A DNA stretch of 64,000 bases from Campylobacter sp. (GCF_019423325.1 NZ_JAHZBQ010000003.1:1-64000); one strand, 5' to 3'; shown: positions 34,274 to 47,045, numbered from the stretch's first letter. Program-made: numbers and translations. Notes: a model not told the origin generated them from the sequence alone.

Positions 34274-34878
34274 AATTTTCCTTTATTTTGAAATATTTAA
34301 AACGGGCGCATTATAGCCCGCGAAAGCAAACACCTGCTAAATCCGAAAACAAGCGAGCTTGGGCGTCGGCTCGGCGGATATGATCGCCGTATAGATCGGC
34401 TACGCTAAGATGAAATTTTACGGCGCAAAGTAGTGCGATCAAAATACTCTGCTAAAATATCGTGACTTAATATAACGCTCTCTGGATTGTGATCTTAGTA
34501 TAAGGCTGCGCTGAAAGTAAAATTTCACCCTGTTTGAGCGATCCAGCTTACGGCGATTTTGTCCGTGAATAAAAATCAAAGCGCTATAGCGACATGCGTG
34601 CTTTCTCTGCTAATGAATAAATCTCTAGTAAAACGATGGGCGCGGCATCATGAGCGCATTTTAAGTTATGTTTTGAATTTTTAAATTTAATTGAAATTTT
34701 TTGATCTAAATTTGCGACCGGCAGGAGTTAAACTTATGGGTTGAAATTTTATTTGAAGCTAGGGTGTGAGTTTAAATTTCGGCTCGTAAAGCGGGTTAAA
34801 TTTAAGCGCCGTTTTAAAATTTAAAGAAGCGCCGGGAGTTGGCGATAAAACTATCGCCGCGCCCTAGCGCCCGTTAAA
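34274..34878. other. 605-base gene-free stretch between tpx and fusA
   Basis: It holds the tpx promoter at its left end. A small perfect hairpin at 34841-34858 (GGCGATA, AAAC, TATCGCC) lies just after fusA but has no T-run. No gene is supported. Confidence 0.5.
34310..34315 (-). promoter_or_regulatory. Probable -10 box of tpx inside an inverted repeat
   Basis: On the minus strand TATAAT lies 37 bases before the ATG. It is enclosed by CGGGC and GCCCG arms (34303-34320), so a regulator could bind over the -10. Confidence 0.5.
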
Positions 34879-36954
<2,076 letters not shown>

Positions 36955-36963
36955 AATGCCCTC

Positions 36964-37434
36964 CTACCAACGATAATGCGCGAAAGCTTTGTTGGCTTCC
37001 GCCATCTTGTAGGTATCTTCTTTCTTTTTAAATGAAGAGCCTTTAGAATTTGCGGCGTCCATAAGCTCGTAAGCCAGGCGCTCTATCATCGTGCGTTCGC
37101 TTCTTTTTCTCGCAAAAGAGATGATCCAGCGAATAGCTAGAGCCTGCTGGCGAGCCGGCCTGACCTCGATCGGAACCTGATAAGTTGCGCCGCCTACACG
37201 ACGAGATTTTACCTCCATCAAAGGCTTAACGTTATCGATGGCATCGTTAAAAATTTCAATACCTTTCTTCTCGCCGCCTTTATTGTCGATGAAATTTAAG
37301 GCGCCGTACATGATCTCGGTAGCGACGCTCTTTTTGCCGTCGAACATAAGCGAATTAATAAATTTTGTGATTACTTTGCTGTCATAAATCGGATCGGGCA
37401 TAACTTCCCTAACGGGAGCTTTTCTTCTTCTCAT
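36964..37434 (-). CDS. rpsG: 30S ribosomal protein S7
   Basis: The 156-residue basic protein has the S7 start MRRRKAPVREVMPDPIY and the RRVGGATYQVP and KRSERTMIERLAYELMDA motifs. It binds the 3' domain of 16S rRNA and starts its assembly. It lies between rpsL and fusA, the conserved str order. It starts 69 bases after the rpsL stop. Confidence 0.98.
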   Translation of the reverse strand: MRRRKAPVREVMPDPIYDSKVITKFINSLMFDGKKSVATEIMYGALNFIDNKGGEKKGIEIFNDAIDNVKPLMEVKSRRVGGATYQVPIEVRPARQQALAIRWIISFARKRSERTMIERLAYELMDAANSKGSSFKKKEDTYKMAEANKAFAHYRW

Positions 37435-37503
37435 TTTATTCCTTCAAATTTTAAAATTTTACTCAAACTCGGCAAAACCTAGTACCGGTCTGTTTCGGCT
37501 AAA

Positions 37504-37878
37504 CTATTTTTTAGGTCGTTTAGCACCGTATTTTGATCTTGCAACGGTTCGTTTCGCAACGCCTGCAGTATCGAGTGCACCGCGGACGATGTGGTATTTA
37601 ACGCCCGGTAGGTCCTTTACACGACCGCCGCGAACTAGCACGATGGAGTGCTCTTGTAGATTGTGACCTTCACCGCCGATATAGCTGATGACTTCAAATC
37701 CGCTAGTAAGCCTTACTTTGGCAACTTTACGAAGCGCAGAGTTTGGCTTTTTAGGGGTCGTGGTGTAGACCTTAGTACAAACTCCTCTTCGTTGAGGGCA
37801 ATTCTTTAGCGCCGGAGACTTCGATTTCTCGGTAAGCTTCTTGCGCTCTTTTCTGACCAATTGATTTATGGTTGGCAC
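37504..37878 (-). CDS. rpsL: 30S ribosomal protein S12
   Basis: The 124-residue protein has the S12 landmarks: PTINQLVRKERK at the start, the CTKVYTTTPKKPNSALRK loop where streptomycin-resistance changes occur (Lys at the usual position, so the wild-type form), and VKDLPGVKYHIVRGALD. It is the first gene of the rpsL-rpsG-fusA unit. Confidence 0.98.
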   Translation of the reverse strand: MPTINQLVRKERKKLTEKSKSPALKNCPQRRGVCTKVYTTTPKKPNSALRKVAKVRLTSGFEVISYIGGEGHNLQEHSIVLVRGGRVKDLPGVKYHIVRGALDTAGVAKRTVARSKYGAKRPKK

Positions 37879-37916
37879 ATCTTTCCTTTCACAAAAATTT
37901 ATTCAAAAAGATTTGG

Positions 37917-37922
37917 ATTATA
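37917..37922 (-). promoter_or_regulatory. Probable -10 box of rpsL-rpsG-fusA
   Basis: On the minus strand TATAAT in the context AAAGTATAATCC lies 38 bases before the rpsL ATG. A GAAAGGAAAG ribosome site follows. Confidence 0.55.
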
Positions 37923-37961
37923 CTTTGTTTAAACTTACAGAAACGTAAATTTAACTAAATT

Positions 37962-38351
37962 TTAATCTCTAATCAGTACAAACTCTCCGCCGCCGCAGAT
38001 CACTAGGCAGATCGCAGCGGAAAGATACAGATATACGATTTCCAGCTCAAATCCGCCCACGCCGGTAAGTGCGCTCAACGGAGTATGTAGGACATATATT
38101 ATCATGAGCACGTTTGCGATCACAAGCAGAGCGCCTATGCGGCAAAATACGCCTATGATTATCATCGCTGGCGCCAGCACCTCGCCTACGTATGCGCCGT
38201 AAGCCACTAAATCCGGAATTCCTCTGGCTATCAGCATCGATTTTACGCCGTCGATACCGTGAGTAAGCTTAAAAATTCCGTGCATTAAAAGACAAACTCC
38301 AAGCCCCAACCTGATAAACAACAGACCGAAATTTATGTTGATCATATTCAT
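37962..38351 (-). CDS. DoxX-family membrane protein
   Basis: The 129-residue product has four membrane segments and the DoxX/DoxD features: an N-terminal RLGLGVCLLMHGIFKL, a G-rich second helix (GAYVGEVLAPAMIIIG) and a C-terminal LYLSAAICLVICGGGEF. Members are found in thiosulfate oxidation, oxidative stress and unknown roles; none can be assigned here. It lies between rpoC and rpsL, where this window differs from C. jejuni. Confidence 0.8.
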   Translation of the reverse strand: MNMININFGLLFIRLGLGVCLLMHGIFKLTHGIDGVKSMLIARGIPDLVAYGAYVGEVLAPAMIIIGVFCRIGALLVIANVLMIIYVLHTPLSALTGVGGFELEIVYLYLSAAICLVICGGGEFVLIRD

Positions 38352-38374
38352 GTTTCATCCTTTAAATTTAGGTA

Positions 38375-38399
38375 AATTTAGGGCTTTTTGCCCTAAATT
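38375..38399. terminator. Hairpin overlapping the rpoC stop
   Basis: Arms AATTTAGGGC and GCCCTAAATT pair perfectly around a loop of five T (plus strand). A T6 tract follows on plus, but on minus (the direction of rpoC) no T-run follows. It may slow or process rpoC mRNA rather than end it. Confidence 0.45.
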
Positions 38400-41300
38400 A
38401 TTTTTTAAGTTTAACTTCCTTGTCTTTATACAGACCGGTTCCGACCGGAATTATGCGACCTAAAATTACGTTTTCTTTTAAGTCCTCTAATCGGTCAAAT
38501 TTACCCGCGATACTAGCCTCGGTTAGAACCTTCGTAGTCTCTTGGAAAGACGCTGCCGAAATGACGCTATCACTTCCGACAGCTGCACGAGTTACGCCCA
38601 GTAGCACAGACTCAGCGATCGCAGGCTCGCCACCAATTTTCATAATGCGCTCGTTTTCTTCTCTAAATCTGCGACGACTAATGAGATCTCCGACGATTAG
38701 CTGAGTATCGCCGCTATCGACGATTCGGACCTGGCGGAGCATCTGTGATACAATGATCTCGATATGCTTATCGCTGATAACGACGCCTTGAGAGCGATAA
38801 ACCTGTTGAATTTCGCTTATCAGATAGTAATGCAGCGCCTTTTCGCCTAAAATTCTAAGCACGTCGTGCGAGCTGATAACTCCATCGGTAAGCTTCTCGC
38901 CTGCGTGGACGAACTCGCCGTTTCGCACTTGGATCTGGCGGCTTTTATCGATTAGATACTCGGCGCTCGTTCCGTCCTCGCCCTCGATTATAATACGCTC
39001 TTTCGCGCGCAAAGCCTTATCGAAGCGGACGGTTCCGTCGATGTCTGCGATGATTGCGGTATTTTTTGGACGGCGCGCTTCAAATAGCTCCGATACGCGC
39101 GGCAAACCGCCGGTGATATCTTTTGATTTCGCAGCAGCCTTAGGCGTCCTAGCCAAAATATCCGCAATCGCTACCTGATCGCCCTTGTTCGTAAATATGG
39201 CGGTCTTCGGCCCTAGGTTATATTTGATAGGCTCTCCCTTGCTAGGGGTAACGACGATGGCCGGTTTGACGCCTTGAGGCAGATACTCGTTGATAACTAA
39301 ACGGCTCTGGCCGGTAGTCTCGTCATATTGCTCCGTAGCGGTGTATCCAGGCTCGATATCCTCAAAGCTGATCTTACCCTCGCACTCTGCAGCCACAGGG
39401 ATGGAATACGGATCCCACTCCGCAATGATCAAGCGATCGTCTTTTTTAGGCTTGGCGATAAGATCTTCGCTTTTTACGACGCTATTATCATCATAGGTAA
39501 TGACCGATTCGCGCGGTATATAGTGGCGGATCGCCTCTCTGCCGTTTTCATCGGAGATGACTACGTACATACCCTTCTCGCTTACGACATGACCTTTTTT
39601 GATATCTCTTAACCTCTCTAAATAATCGCCCTTTAGGATGAAATACTTAAGCGTACCATTTGCTCCCGCTTTGATCTTTTGGGTTACCGGCTCGCCGTCT
39701 TTGACGCGAAGTTCGCTGGCAAACGGAATTCGAGTAGGGATATTCCAGTCTTCTTTTATAACCTCTACTAAACTATCATTTTCTCCAACGGTTTCGCCGT
39801 CTTTAAATACGATGTAGAATTTTCCCTCAACTTTACCGCTTACGCCCGCAAGCTCGGTAGGCTTGGCTAGATCGTGGCGCCGGATAGTATATCTAAATTC
39901 TTCCTTCTTACCCTTTAGCATGATATTCACATCGTCGTGGGTTATATCGATACTTACCTTACCAGTAATTGGGGCTTTGATCTTAGGCTCAACCAAAAGC
40001 ACCGCGGCGTTTCTGCGGTTCATCACGATATTTTTGCCGCCGTTTTCATAGGTCTTGACGTTGTAGTATCTAATGAAACCCTCTTTATCGGCGATTACTT
40101 GGCGATCTTGCTGCTCGGTAGATGCGGTACCGCCGGCGTGGAAGGTTCGTAGCGTAAGCTGCGTGCCCGGCTCGCCGATGGATTGCGCCGATATGATACC
40201 GACCGCTTCGCCCGGTTTTACCAGCTTGCCCTCGCCTAAATTTACGCCATAGCACTTCGCGCAGACGCCTTTTGCGGCCTTGCACGTAATCGGCGTGCGG
40301 ATACTTACGGATTTGATGCCGGCATCGACTATGGTGCGTACCTCGTTAACGCCCAATAGCGTGCCTTCAGTAAATAAAATTTCATTCGATACTGGATCAA
40401 TCACATCCGAGCTTAGCACCCTACCCATAATCCTATCGGCTAGGCTTTCTATTTGCGTTCCGTTCTCTACAATCTCGGTAACCTCGATACCCTCGTGCGT
40501 ACCGCAATCGTGCATCGTAACTCTGACGTTTTGCGCGACGTCGATCAGCTTTCGCGTCAGATAGCCTGCGTTTGCAGTCTTAAGCGCAGTATCGGCAAGA
40601 CCCTTACGCGCGCCGTGGGTCGAGATGAAGTACTCATTTACGTTTAGACCCTCTCTAAAATTTGAAGTAATCGGCGTCTCGATGATCGAGCCATCCGGCT
40701 TACTCATCAAACCTCTCATGCCCGCTAGCTGCTTGATCTGCTCCGCGCTACCTCGCGCGCCGCTATCGGCCATCATATAGATCGAGTTAAAGCCGTCCTT
40801 ATCCTTCTCCATCATCTTCATCATCTCATCGGCTAGCTTCTTGCTGGTGCTGGTCCAGATGTCGATCGTTTTATTATAGCGCTCGCCGTCGGTTAGCAAG
40901 CCCGCGCCGTATTGGTTCTGAACCTCTCTGACCTGCTTTTTAGCCTCTTCTACAAGACCTGCTTTGGACTTCGGTACGATGATGTCCGAAACGGAGATCG
41001 ATACACCCGCTTTAGTAGCGGATTCAAAGCCTAAATTTTTAAGATTATCCAAAAATTCCGCGCTTATCTCAAGGCCGCCGTTTTTATAGACGTAATCGAC
41101 AAGCTCGGCGATATCCTTTTTCTTCATAATCTTATTCCAAAGATGATCTGGAATAAAGCTAGGCAGGATCGATTTGATGATCAAGCGGCCCGCGGTCGTA
41201 AAAATAATGCGGCGATCGATCATCGTTTTGATTTTAGCGTGGATATCTAGGGCATTTGCCTCCACGGCGAGCATTACTTCATCGACGTTTGCAAAAATTT

Positions 41301-42912
41301 TATTTGTTCCTTTTGCACCCGGCTTTTCGAGGCTTAGATAATAAATTCCTAAAACCATATCCTGACTAGGCACCGCGACGGGCTTTCCGCTCGCAGGAAG
41401 CAAGATGTTCATCGAGCTAAGCATTAAAATTTTGCACTCTGCAATCGCCTCTTGGCTAAGCGGCACGTGCACCGCCATCTGATCGCCGTCGAAGTCCGCG
41501 TTAAACGCGGCGCAGACTAACGGATGCAGCCTGATCGCCTTGCCCTCGACGAGCACGGGATGAAACGCCTGAATAGACATCTTATGAAGCGTCGGCGCGC
41601 GGTTTAGCATAACCGGGTGATCTTTAACGACCTCCTCCAAGCACTCCCAAACTTCATTGATCCTATTTTCAATCATCTTTTTAGCCTGCTTGACGGTCGT
41701 AGCATAGCCCTTCTCTTGAAGGCGAGCGATTAGATGCGGCTTGAATAACTCAAGCGCCATCGTCTTAGGCAGACCGCACTGATCCATGCGTAAATTTGGA
41801 CCTACGACGATGACGGAGCGACCCGAAAAATCCACACGCTTTCCGAGTAAATTTTGACGGAAGCGACCTTGTTTACCTTTAATGATCTCGCTTAGAGATT
41901 TAAGCGGTCGCTTATTGGCGCCCTTTACGGCGTTAGCGCGACGTCCGTTGTCAAAAAGCGCATCCACCGCCTCTTGAAGCATTCGTTTCTCATTACGGAT
42001 GATGATCTCGGGTGCATCGAGCTCCATCAGCCTTTTGAGCCTAGAATTTCGATTTATGACGCGGCGATACAGATCGTTTACGTCCGAAACCGCAAATTTG
42101 CCGCCCTCAAGGCTTACAAGCGGGCGCAGATCGGCAGGCAGCACGGGAAGATTCGTAATCATCATCCACTCCGGCTTATTGCCGGAATTTAAAAAGCTCT
42201 CGACGACCTTTAGACGCTTGACGATAGTTTTTTTCTTCGCTTCGGAGTTTGTATTAGCCATCTCCTCCTTCAAAGAATTTAAAATTTCGACCAAATCAAG
42301 CTCGGCTAGCATATCGCGGATCACCTGACCGCCCATTTTGGCGACGAAGCCTGTCTGCGAAAAGCGCTCTTTTAGGCTCTGATACTGCTCCTCATTTAAA
42401 ACATCGTATTTCTCGACCTTTTTGGAATTTTCGTTGTCGTAAAATGCCTCGCCCGCGCTTTCTACGATGTAAGCCTCATAATAAAGCACGCGCTCAAGAT
42501 CTTTCATCTTGATATTTAGAAGCGTACCGATGCGGCTAGGCAAGGAATTTACGTACCAAATATGCGCCACCGGCGTTACCAGCTCGATATGCCCCATTCT
42601 AGTGCGGCGAACCTTCGAGCTCGTGATCTCGACGCCACATTTTTCGCATTTCCAGCCTTTGTAGCGCATCTTCTTATATTTGCCGCAGATGCACTCATAG
42701 TCTCTTACGGGGCCGAAAATTTTAGCGCAAAAAAGCCCGTCGCGCTCCGGTTTGAGCGTGCGGTAGTTAATAGTCTCGGGCTTTTTGACCTCGCCGTGGC
42801 TCCAGGCTTTGATCTGCTCGGGACTAGCAAGCCTGATTGCAAACGCGTCGAAGTCGTGGACTCTGGCGTCCTCTTTTATTTCTATTCTTTCTAAATTTGA
42901 ATTATCGCTCAT
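38398..42912 (-). CDS. rpoC: RNA polymerase beta' subunit
   Basis: The 1504-residue product has the N-terminal zinc ribbon (CICGKYKKMRYKGWKCEKC), the switch and lid regions, and the catalytic loop NADFDGDQ at about 466-473 that holds the active-site Mg2+. The second zinc-binding region is CKAAKGVCAKCYG. It forms the polymerase core with RpoB and RpoA. The start overlaps the rpoB stop as ATGA. In the related genus Helicobacter the two genes are fused; here they are separate but coupled. Confidence 0.98.
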   Translation of the reverse strand: MSDNSNLERIEIKEDARVHDFDAFAIRLASPEQIKAWSHGEVKKPETINYRTLKPERDGLFCAKIFGPVRDYECICGKYKKMRYKGWKCEKCGVEITSSKVRRTRMGHIELVTPVAHIWYVNSLPSRIGTLLNIKMKDLERVLYYEAYIVESAGEAFYDNENSKKVEKYDVLNEEQYQSLKERFSQTGFVAKMGGQVIRDMLAELDLVEILNSLKEEMANTNSEAKKKTIVKRLKVVESFLNSGNKPEWMMITNLPVLPADLRPLVSLEGGKFAVSDVNDLYRRVINRNSRLKRLMELDAPEIIIRNEKRMLQEAVDALFDNGRRANAVKGANKRPLKSLSEIIKGKQGRFRQNLLGKRVDFSGRSVIVVGPNLRMDQCGLPKTMALELFKPHLIARLQEKGYATTVKQAKKMIENRINEVWECLEEVVKDHPVMLNRAPTLHKMSIQAFHPVLVEGKAIRLHPLVCAAFNADFDGDQMAVHVPLSQEAIAECKILMLSSMNILLPASGKPVAVPSQDMVLGIYYLSLEKPGAKGTNKIFANVDEVMLAVEANALDIHAKIKTMIDRRIIFTTAGRLIIKSILPSFIPDHLWNKIMKKKDIAELVDYVYKNGGLEISAEFLDNLKNLGFESATKAGVSISVSDIIVPKSKAGLVEEAKKQVREVQNQYGAGLLTDGERYNKTIDIWTSTSKKLADEMMKMMEKDKDGFNSIYMMADSGARGSAEQIKQLAGMRGLMSKPDGSIIETPITSNFREGLNVNEYFISTHGARKGLADTALKTANAGYLTRKLIDVAQNVRVTMHDCGTHEGIEVTEIVENGTQIESLADRIMGRVLSSDVIDPVSNEILFTEGTLLGVNEVRTIVDAGIKSVSIRTPITCKAAKGVCAKCYGVNLGEGKLVKPGEAVGIISAQSIGEPGTQLTLRTFHAGGTASTEQQDRQVIADKEGFIRYYNVKTYENGGKNIVMNRRNAAVLLVEPKIKAPITGKVSIDITHDDVNIMLKGKKEEFRYTIRRHDLAKPTELAGVSGKVEGKFYIVFKDGETVGENDSLVEVIKEDWNIPTRIPFASELRVKDGEPVTQKIKAGANGTLKYFILKGDYLERLRDIKKGHVVSEKGMYVVISDENGREAIRHYIPRESVITYDDNSVVKSEDLIAKPKKDDRLIIAEWDPYSIPVAAECEGKISFEDIEPGYTATEQYDETTGQSRLVINEYLPQGVKPAIVVTPSKGEPIKYNLGPKTAIFTNKGDQVAIADILARTPKAAAKSKDITGGLPRVSELFEARRPKNTAIIADIDGTVRFDKALRAKERIIIEGEDGTSAEYLIDKSRQIQVRNGEFVHAGEKLTDGVISSHDVLRILGEKALHYYLISEIQQVYRSQGVVISDKHIEIIVSQMLRQVRIVDSGDTQLIVGDLISRRRFREENERIMKIGGEPAIAESVLLGVTRAAVGSDSVISAASFQETTKVLTEASIAGKFDRLEDLKENVILGRIIPVGTGLYKDKEVKLKK

Positions 42913-45900
42913 TTATTCTCTCCATTCTCGTAAATTTCAACGTCTAGAGCAAGCGATTTAAGCTCGTTTGTTAAAACAAAAAATGTCTCAGGAATTCCTG
43001 TAGACGGAACGTTTTCGCCTTTTGTCAGCGCCTTATACGCAGCCAAGCGTCCATCTACGTCGTCGGATTTGATCGTTAGCATTTCGCGAAGCGTGTATGC
43101 CGCGCCGTATGCCTCCAGAGCCCAAACTTCCATCTCTCCAAATCTTTGACCGCCGAATAGCGCCTTGCCGCCGACCGGCTGCTGCGTAACTAGGCTGTAA
43201 GGACCGGTGCTTCTTGCGTGAACCTTCTCGTCGACTAGGTGGTGTAGTTTGAGATAATACATGCAGCCCACGTTTACGCGCTCTTTGATCTTTTCGCCGG
43301 TGCGGCCGTCGTAAAGCTCCGTCTTGCCGTCCTGATCGATGCCCGCCATTTCAAATAGCTTTTTGAAATCCTCCGGCACAATGCCTTCGAATATCGGAGC
43401 GGAAAATCTAACGCCCTTAGCCCAGTCTCTAGCGTATTTCAAAAGATCTTCGTCGCTGATCTTTTCAAGCGTTTTTTTAGCCTGCATTAGTTTGGAAACG
43501 CCTGCGATCTCAATCATTTTGGCGCGAAGAGTTTTTATCCATTCGCCCGTTTTCTCTTCTAAAATTTTAGCGATCTGCTCTCCTAAGCGCCAGCCCACAA
43601 GACCTAAGTGACTCTCCATTATCTGACCGATATTCATACGGCTTGGAACGCCGAGAGGATTTAGCACGATATCCACGCGCTGTCCACTAGGCAGATACGG
43701 CATATCGACCTCAGGGACGATATTTGAAACGATACCCTTGTTTCCGTGGCGACCCGCCATCTTATCGCCCACTTTTAGCTTGCGCTTAGTCGCGATATAG
43801 ACCTTTACGAGCTTAACGACGCCGCTTGGCAAGATATCGTCTTTTTCTAAAATTTCGATCTTTTCGTCATGCTCCTCTTTGAGTTTGCGCTTTTCGTTTT
43901 GGAAGTGATTTTTTAGCTCCTCGTATTCCTTCTGAACAGCTTTAGAATAAGCCTTGACGAAGGAATTTAACGTAAAGCGGTTGGAGCTTTCAAGCTCCTC
44001 TTTTCTAACCTTATCGCCCTTTTTATAATCTTTTTTATTTAGGCTTTGATCGCTTTGCAAAGCGCTTTTAGAAAGAAGCGCCACTACCTTTAGCATCTCC
44101 TCGCGATCGAGCATCAAAAGCCTGTCGTGATGCTCTCTTTCGAGCTCGGTTTTTTCGTCCTCATAGGCTTTGTTCGTGCGCGGATCCTTCTCGTAGCCCT
44201 TTTTGGTAAAAATTTTAACGCCGATCACTACGCCTTCCATAGAGGCGGTCGCGTAGAGCGATTTATTTACCACATGCCCTGCCTTCTCGCCGAAGATCGC
44301 GCGTAAAAGCCTCTCTTCAGGCGTCGGTTTAACCTCGCCCTTCGGAGTTACCTTGCCTACTAGGATCATGCCAGGTTTGACGTGAGTACCGATCTTTACG
44401 ATACCGCTATCATCGAGGTGGGTAAGCTCCTCCTCTTTGATATTAGGGATGTCGCGCGTGATCTCCTCCACGCCGTCTTTTAGCTCTCTAGCCTCGATCT
44501 CCTTTTCATAAACATGCACGCTGGTGTATTCGTCGGCGCGGATCATCTTTTCGCTCATGACGACGGCGTCCTCGTAATTATAACCGTGCCACGGCATGAA
44601 AGCTATAAGAGCGTTTTTACCGATCGCAAGCTCGCCGCCGTCCATACTAGGACCGTCGGCTATGATTTGACCGGCTTTTATCACGTCGCCTTTACGCACG
44701 ATAGGACGCTGCGAAAAGGTAGTGTTTTGGTTAGTGCGTAAATTTTTCTCCATCGAGTAGTGATCGATAAACGGCCCCTTCTCATCCTCGCCCAAAATAA
44801 ATATATTTTTATTATCGACCTTTTCTACGACGCCGTCGCGACCGGCCTTGATCGCTTCCCACGAATCGCGTGCGATGATCGCTTCCATGCCAGTTCCTAC
44901 AATAGGAGCGGTAGAGTGTAGAAGCGGCACGGCTTGGCGCTGCATGTTCGAGCCCATCAAGGCGCGGTTAGCATCGTCGTGCTCCAAAAACGGAATCAGC
45001 GACGCCGCTACGCCCGCGACCATACCGGAGCAAAGGTCTATCAGCGAAATATCCTCGCGTTTAGCCATGATATTTTCGCCGTCTTTTCTGACCTCCAAAA
45101 GCTCCTCTACGATATTGCCCTCTTCGTCCAATTTAGCGGACGCAGGAGCGATTACGAGCCCCTCTTCCTGCGTAGCGGTAAGATAGACGATCTCGTCGGT
45201 GACCTTGCCGTTTACGACTCTTTTATACGGAGCCTCGACGAAGCCCAGATCATTTACCTTAGCATAGGTAGCTAGGGTATTGATCAGACCGATGTTTTGA
45301 CCCTCCGGCGTCTCGATAGGGCAAATTCTACCGTAGTGCGTAGGGTGGACATCGCGCACCTCAAAGCCAGCGCGCTCTTTAACTAAACCGCCCTCGCCCA
45401 GCGCAGATAGACGGCGCTTGTGTGTAACCTCGCTAAGCGGGTTGGTCTGATCCATAAACTGGCTTAGCTGGCCGCCGGTGAAAAATTCCATAAGCGTAGT
45501 GGTGATGATTTTAGGGTTTACGAAATCATACGGCATAAGCTCGTCTAAATTTCCGCTAATGCCGGTAAATTTATCTTTGATCGCCTTTTGAACCTTGATA
45601 AATCCAAGGTGCATCTCGTTCGCCAAAAGCTCGCCGATCGAGCGGATGCGGCGATTGCCGAGATTGTCGCGATCATCGATGAAGCCGTCGCCGTTTTTGA
45701 CCCTGATTAGGTATTTCGCGGTTTTGATAATATCCTCGCTGGTTAGCACGGTTACGTACTCCGGTGCCTCGATACCCAGCTTGTGGTTCATCTTCATACG
45801 ACCGACTTTAGTTAGATCGTAGCGCTCCGGGTTAAAAAACAGATCGTTTACGAAGCTCTTTGCCGCTTCTTTTACCACCGGCTCGCCGGGGCGCATTACT

Positions 45901-47045
45901 TTGTAAATTCTAATCGCAGCCAGATCGTTCTCGTCGTCTATGCCTTCGCTTTGCTGTAAGAGTTTAAGCGCGTCGGCATCTTGGATGAAGGAATTTATGA
46001 TCGAAGTATCCACGCCGCTAGCTAGGTCATTGGCAATCGTAAATTTTTTCTCGGTGTTGGCGATCTTGGCTAGCTTGCCCTCATCAAGCGCGGTTAGCGA
46101 ATCAAAAAGTACTTCGCCGCTGTTTTTATCGACGATGGCGCCCGCTAGGTAGCGCTCGGCTAAAATTTCAGCCGGATACTCGATTAGTTTTAATCCATCC
46201 TCAGCTAGCTTCTCCGCTTTTTTGGATGTTAGGCGCTTACTTGCTTGATGAAGTACTTCGCCCTTTTCGTTTATAATGTCATAATCGAGCCTGCCCGCGT
46301 ATTCTTTCGGATCGAAATCGGTTAGGAATTTTCCTTTTTTAATATAGATCGTCTTAATAGGATAAAATAATTTTATTATGTCTTGTTTTTTGTAACCGAG
46401 TGCGCGAAATAGGATCGTGATCGGAACCTTGCGCCTTTTATTTATGCGCACATATAGTACGTCTTTTACGTCGTATTCGAAATACAGCCAGCTGCCGCGA
46501 TCAGGTATTATTTGAGCGGTGTAGATAAGTTTATTTAGAACCGTAGGGCTCTCTTCCTCTTTGAAGATTACGCCCGGGCTTCTGTGCAGCTGATTTACGA
46601 CGACACGCTCTACGCCGTTTATGATAAATGAGATTCTGTCGGTCATTAGAGGAATGTCGCGAATGAATATATCTTGCTCTTTGATCTCTTTTACGCCGAT
46701 TTTTTTGCCCGTCTTTTCATCGCGCTCATGCACGAGCAGACGAAGCTTCATCTTTAAATTTACCGAATAAGTAAGCCCTCTTTCCATGCATTCTCTGATC
46801 GAATACTTTGGCTTTGAAATTTCGCTGCTTACATACTCGATACTTAGTCTATTCTGTGCGTCGTGGATAGGAAAAATGGCTTTGAAAACTTTCTCTATGC
46901 CGCTTTCTCCACCCGAGTTATCAAGATTTAAAAAATGATCAAAACTTTTCTTTTGTAGTTGTAATAAATTCGGAATTTCGATGTCTTTGGGAACCTTTGA
47001 AAAATCCACCCTGAGACGATTTCCTGAATATAGGCTATTTAACAT
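42909..47045 (-). CDS. rpoB: RNA polymerase beta subunit
   Basis: The open frame extends to 47102, but the ATG at 47045 has a GAGG ribosome site and gives the family start MLNSLYSGNRLRVDFSK, so I choose it (1378 residues). The rifampicin-binding region GGQLSQFMDQTNPLSEVTHK with RRLSALG is wild type by eye. The C-terminal clamp part (VGGKALFGGQRFGEMEVWALEAYGAA) is complete. It follows rplL after 90 bases that hold two hairpins. Confidence 0.97.
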   Translation of the reverse strand: MLNSLYSGNRLRVDFSKVPKDIEIPNLLQLQKKSFDHFLNLDNSGGESGIEKVFKAIFPIHDAQNRLSIEYVSSEISKPKYSIRECMERGLTYSVNLKMKLRLLVHERDEKTGKKIGVKEIKEQDIFIRDIPLMTDRISFIINGVERVVVNQLHRSPGVIFKEEESPTVLNKLIYTAQIIPDRGSWLYFEYDVKDVLYVRINKRRKVPITILFRALGYKKQDIIKLFYPIKTIYIKKGKFLTDFDPKEYAGRLDYDIINEKGEVLHQASKRLTSKKAEKLAEDGLKLIEYPAEILAERYLAGAIVDKNSGEVLFDSLTALDEGKLAKIANTEKKFTIANDLASGVDTSIINSFIQDADALKLLQQSEGIDDENDLAAIRIYKVMRPGEPVVKEAAKSFVNDLFFNPERYDLTKVGRMKMNHKLGIEAPEYVTVLTSEDIIKTAKYLIRVKNGDGFIDDRDNLGNRRIRSIGELLANEMHLGFIKVQKAIKDKFTGISGNLDELMPYDFVNPKIITTTLMEFFTGGQLSQFMDQTNPLSEVTHKRRLSALGEGGLVKERAGFEVRDVHPTHYGRICPIETPEGQNIGLINTLATYAKVNDLGFVEAPYKRVVNGKVTDEIVYLTATQEEGLVIAPASAKLDEEGNIVEELLEVRKDGENIMAKREDISLIDLCSGMVAGVAASLIPFLEHDDANRALMGSNMQRQAVPLLHSTAPIVGTGMEAIIARDSWEAIKAGRDGVVEKVDNKNIFILGEDEKGPFIDHYSMEKNLRTNQNTTFSQRPIVRKGDVIKAGQIIADGPSMDGGELAIGKNALIAFMPWHGYNYEDAVVMSEKMIRADEYTSVHVYEKEIEARELKDGVEEITRDIPNIKEEELTHLDDSGIVKIGTHVKPGMILVGKVTPKGEVKPTPEERLLRAIFGEKAGHVVNKSLYATASMEGVVIGVKIFTKKGYEKDPRTNKAYEDEKTELEREHHDRLLMLDREEMLKVVALLSKSALQSDQSLNKKDYKKGDKVRKEELESSNRFTLNSFVKAYSKAVQKEYEELKNHFQNEKRKLKEEHDEKIEILEKDDILPSGVVKLVKVYIATKRKLKVGDKMAGRHGNKGIVSNIVPEVDMPYLPSGQRVDIVLNPLGVPSRMNIGQIMESHLGLVGWRLGEQIAKILEEKTGEWIKTLRAKMIEIAGVSKLMQAKKTLEKISDEDLLKYARDWAKGVRFSAPIFEGIVPEDFKKLFEMAGIDQDGKTELYDGRTGEKIKERVNVGCMYYLKLHHLVDEKVHARSTGPYSLVTQQPVGGKALFGGQRFGEMEVWALEAYGAAYTLREMLTIKSDDVDGRLAAYKALTKGENVPSTGIPETFFVLTNELKSLALDVEIYENGENK

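Noticed and set aside
34841..34858. fusA terminator
   Set aside because: The 7-base-pair hairpin has no T-run on the minus strand, so termination is not supported.
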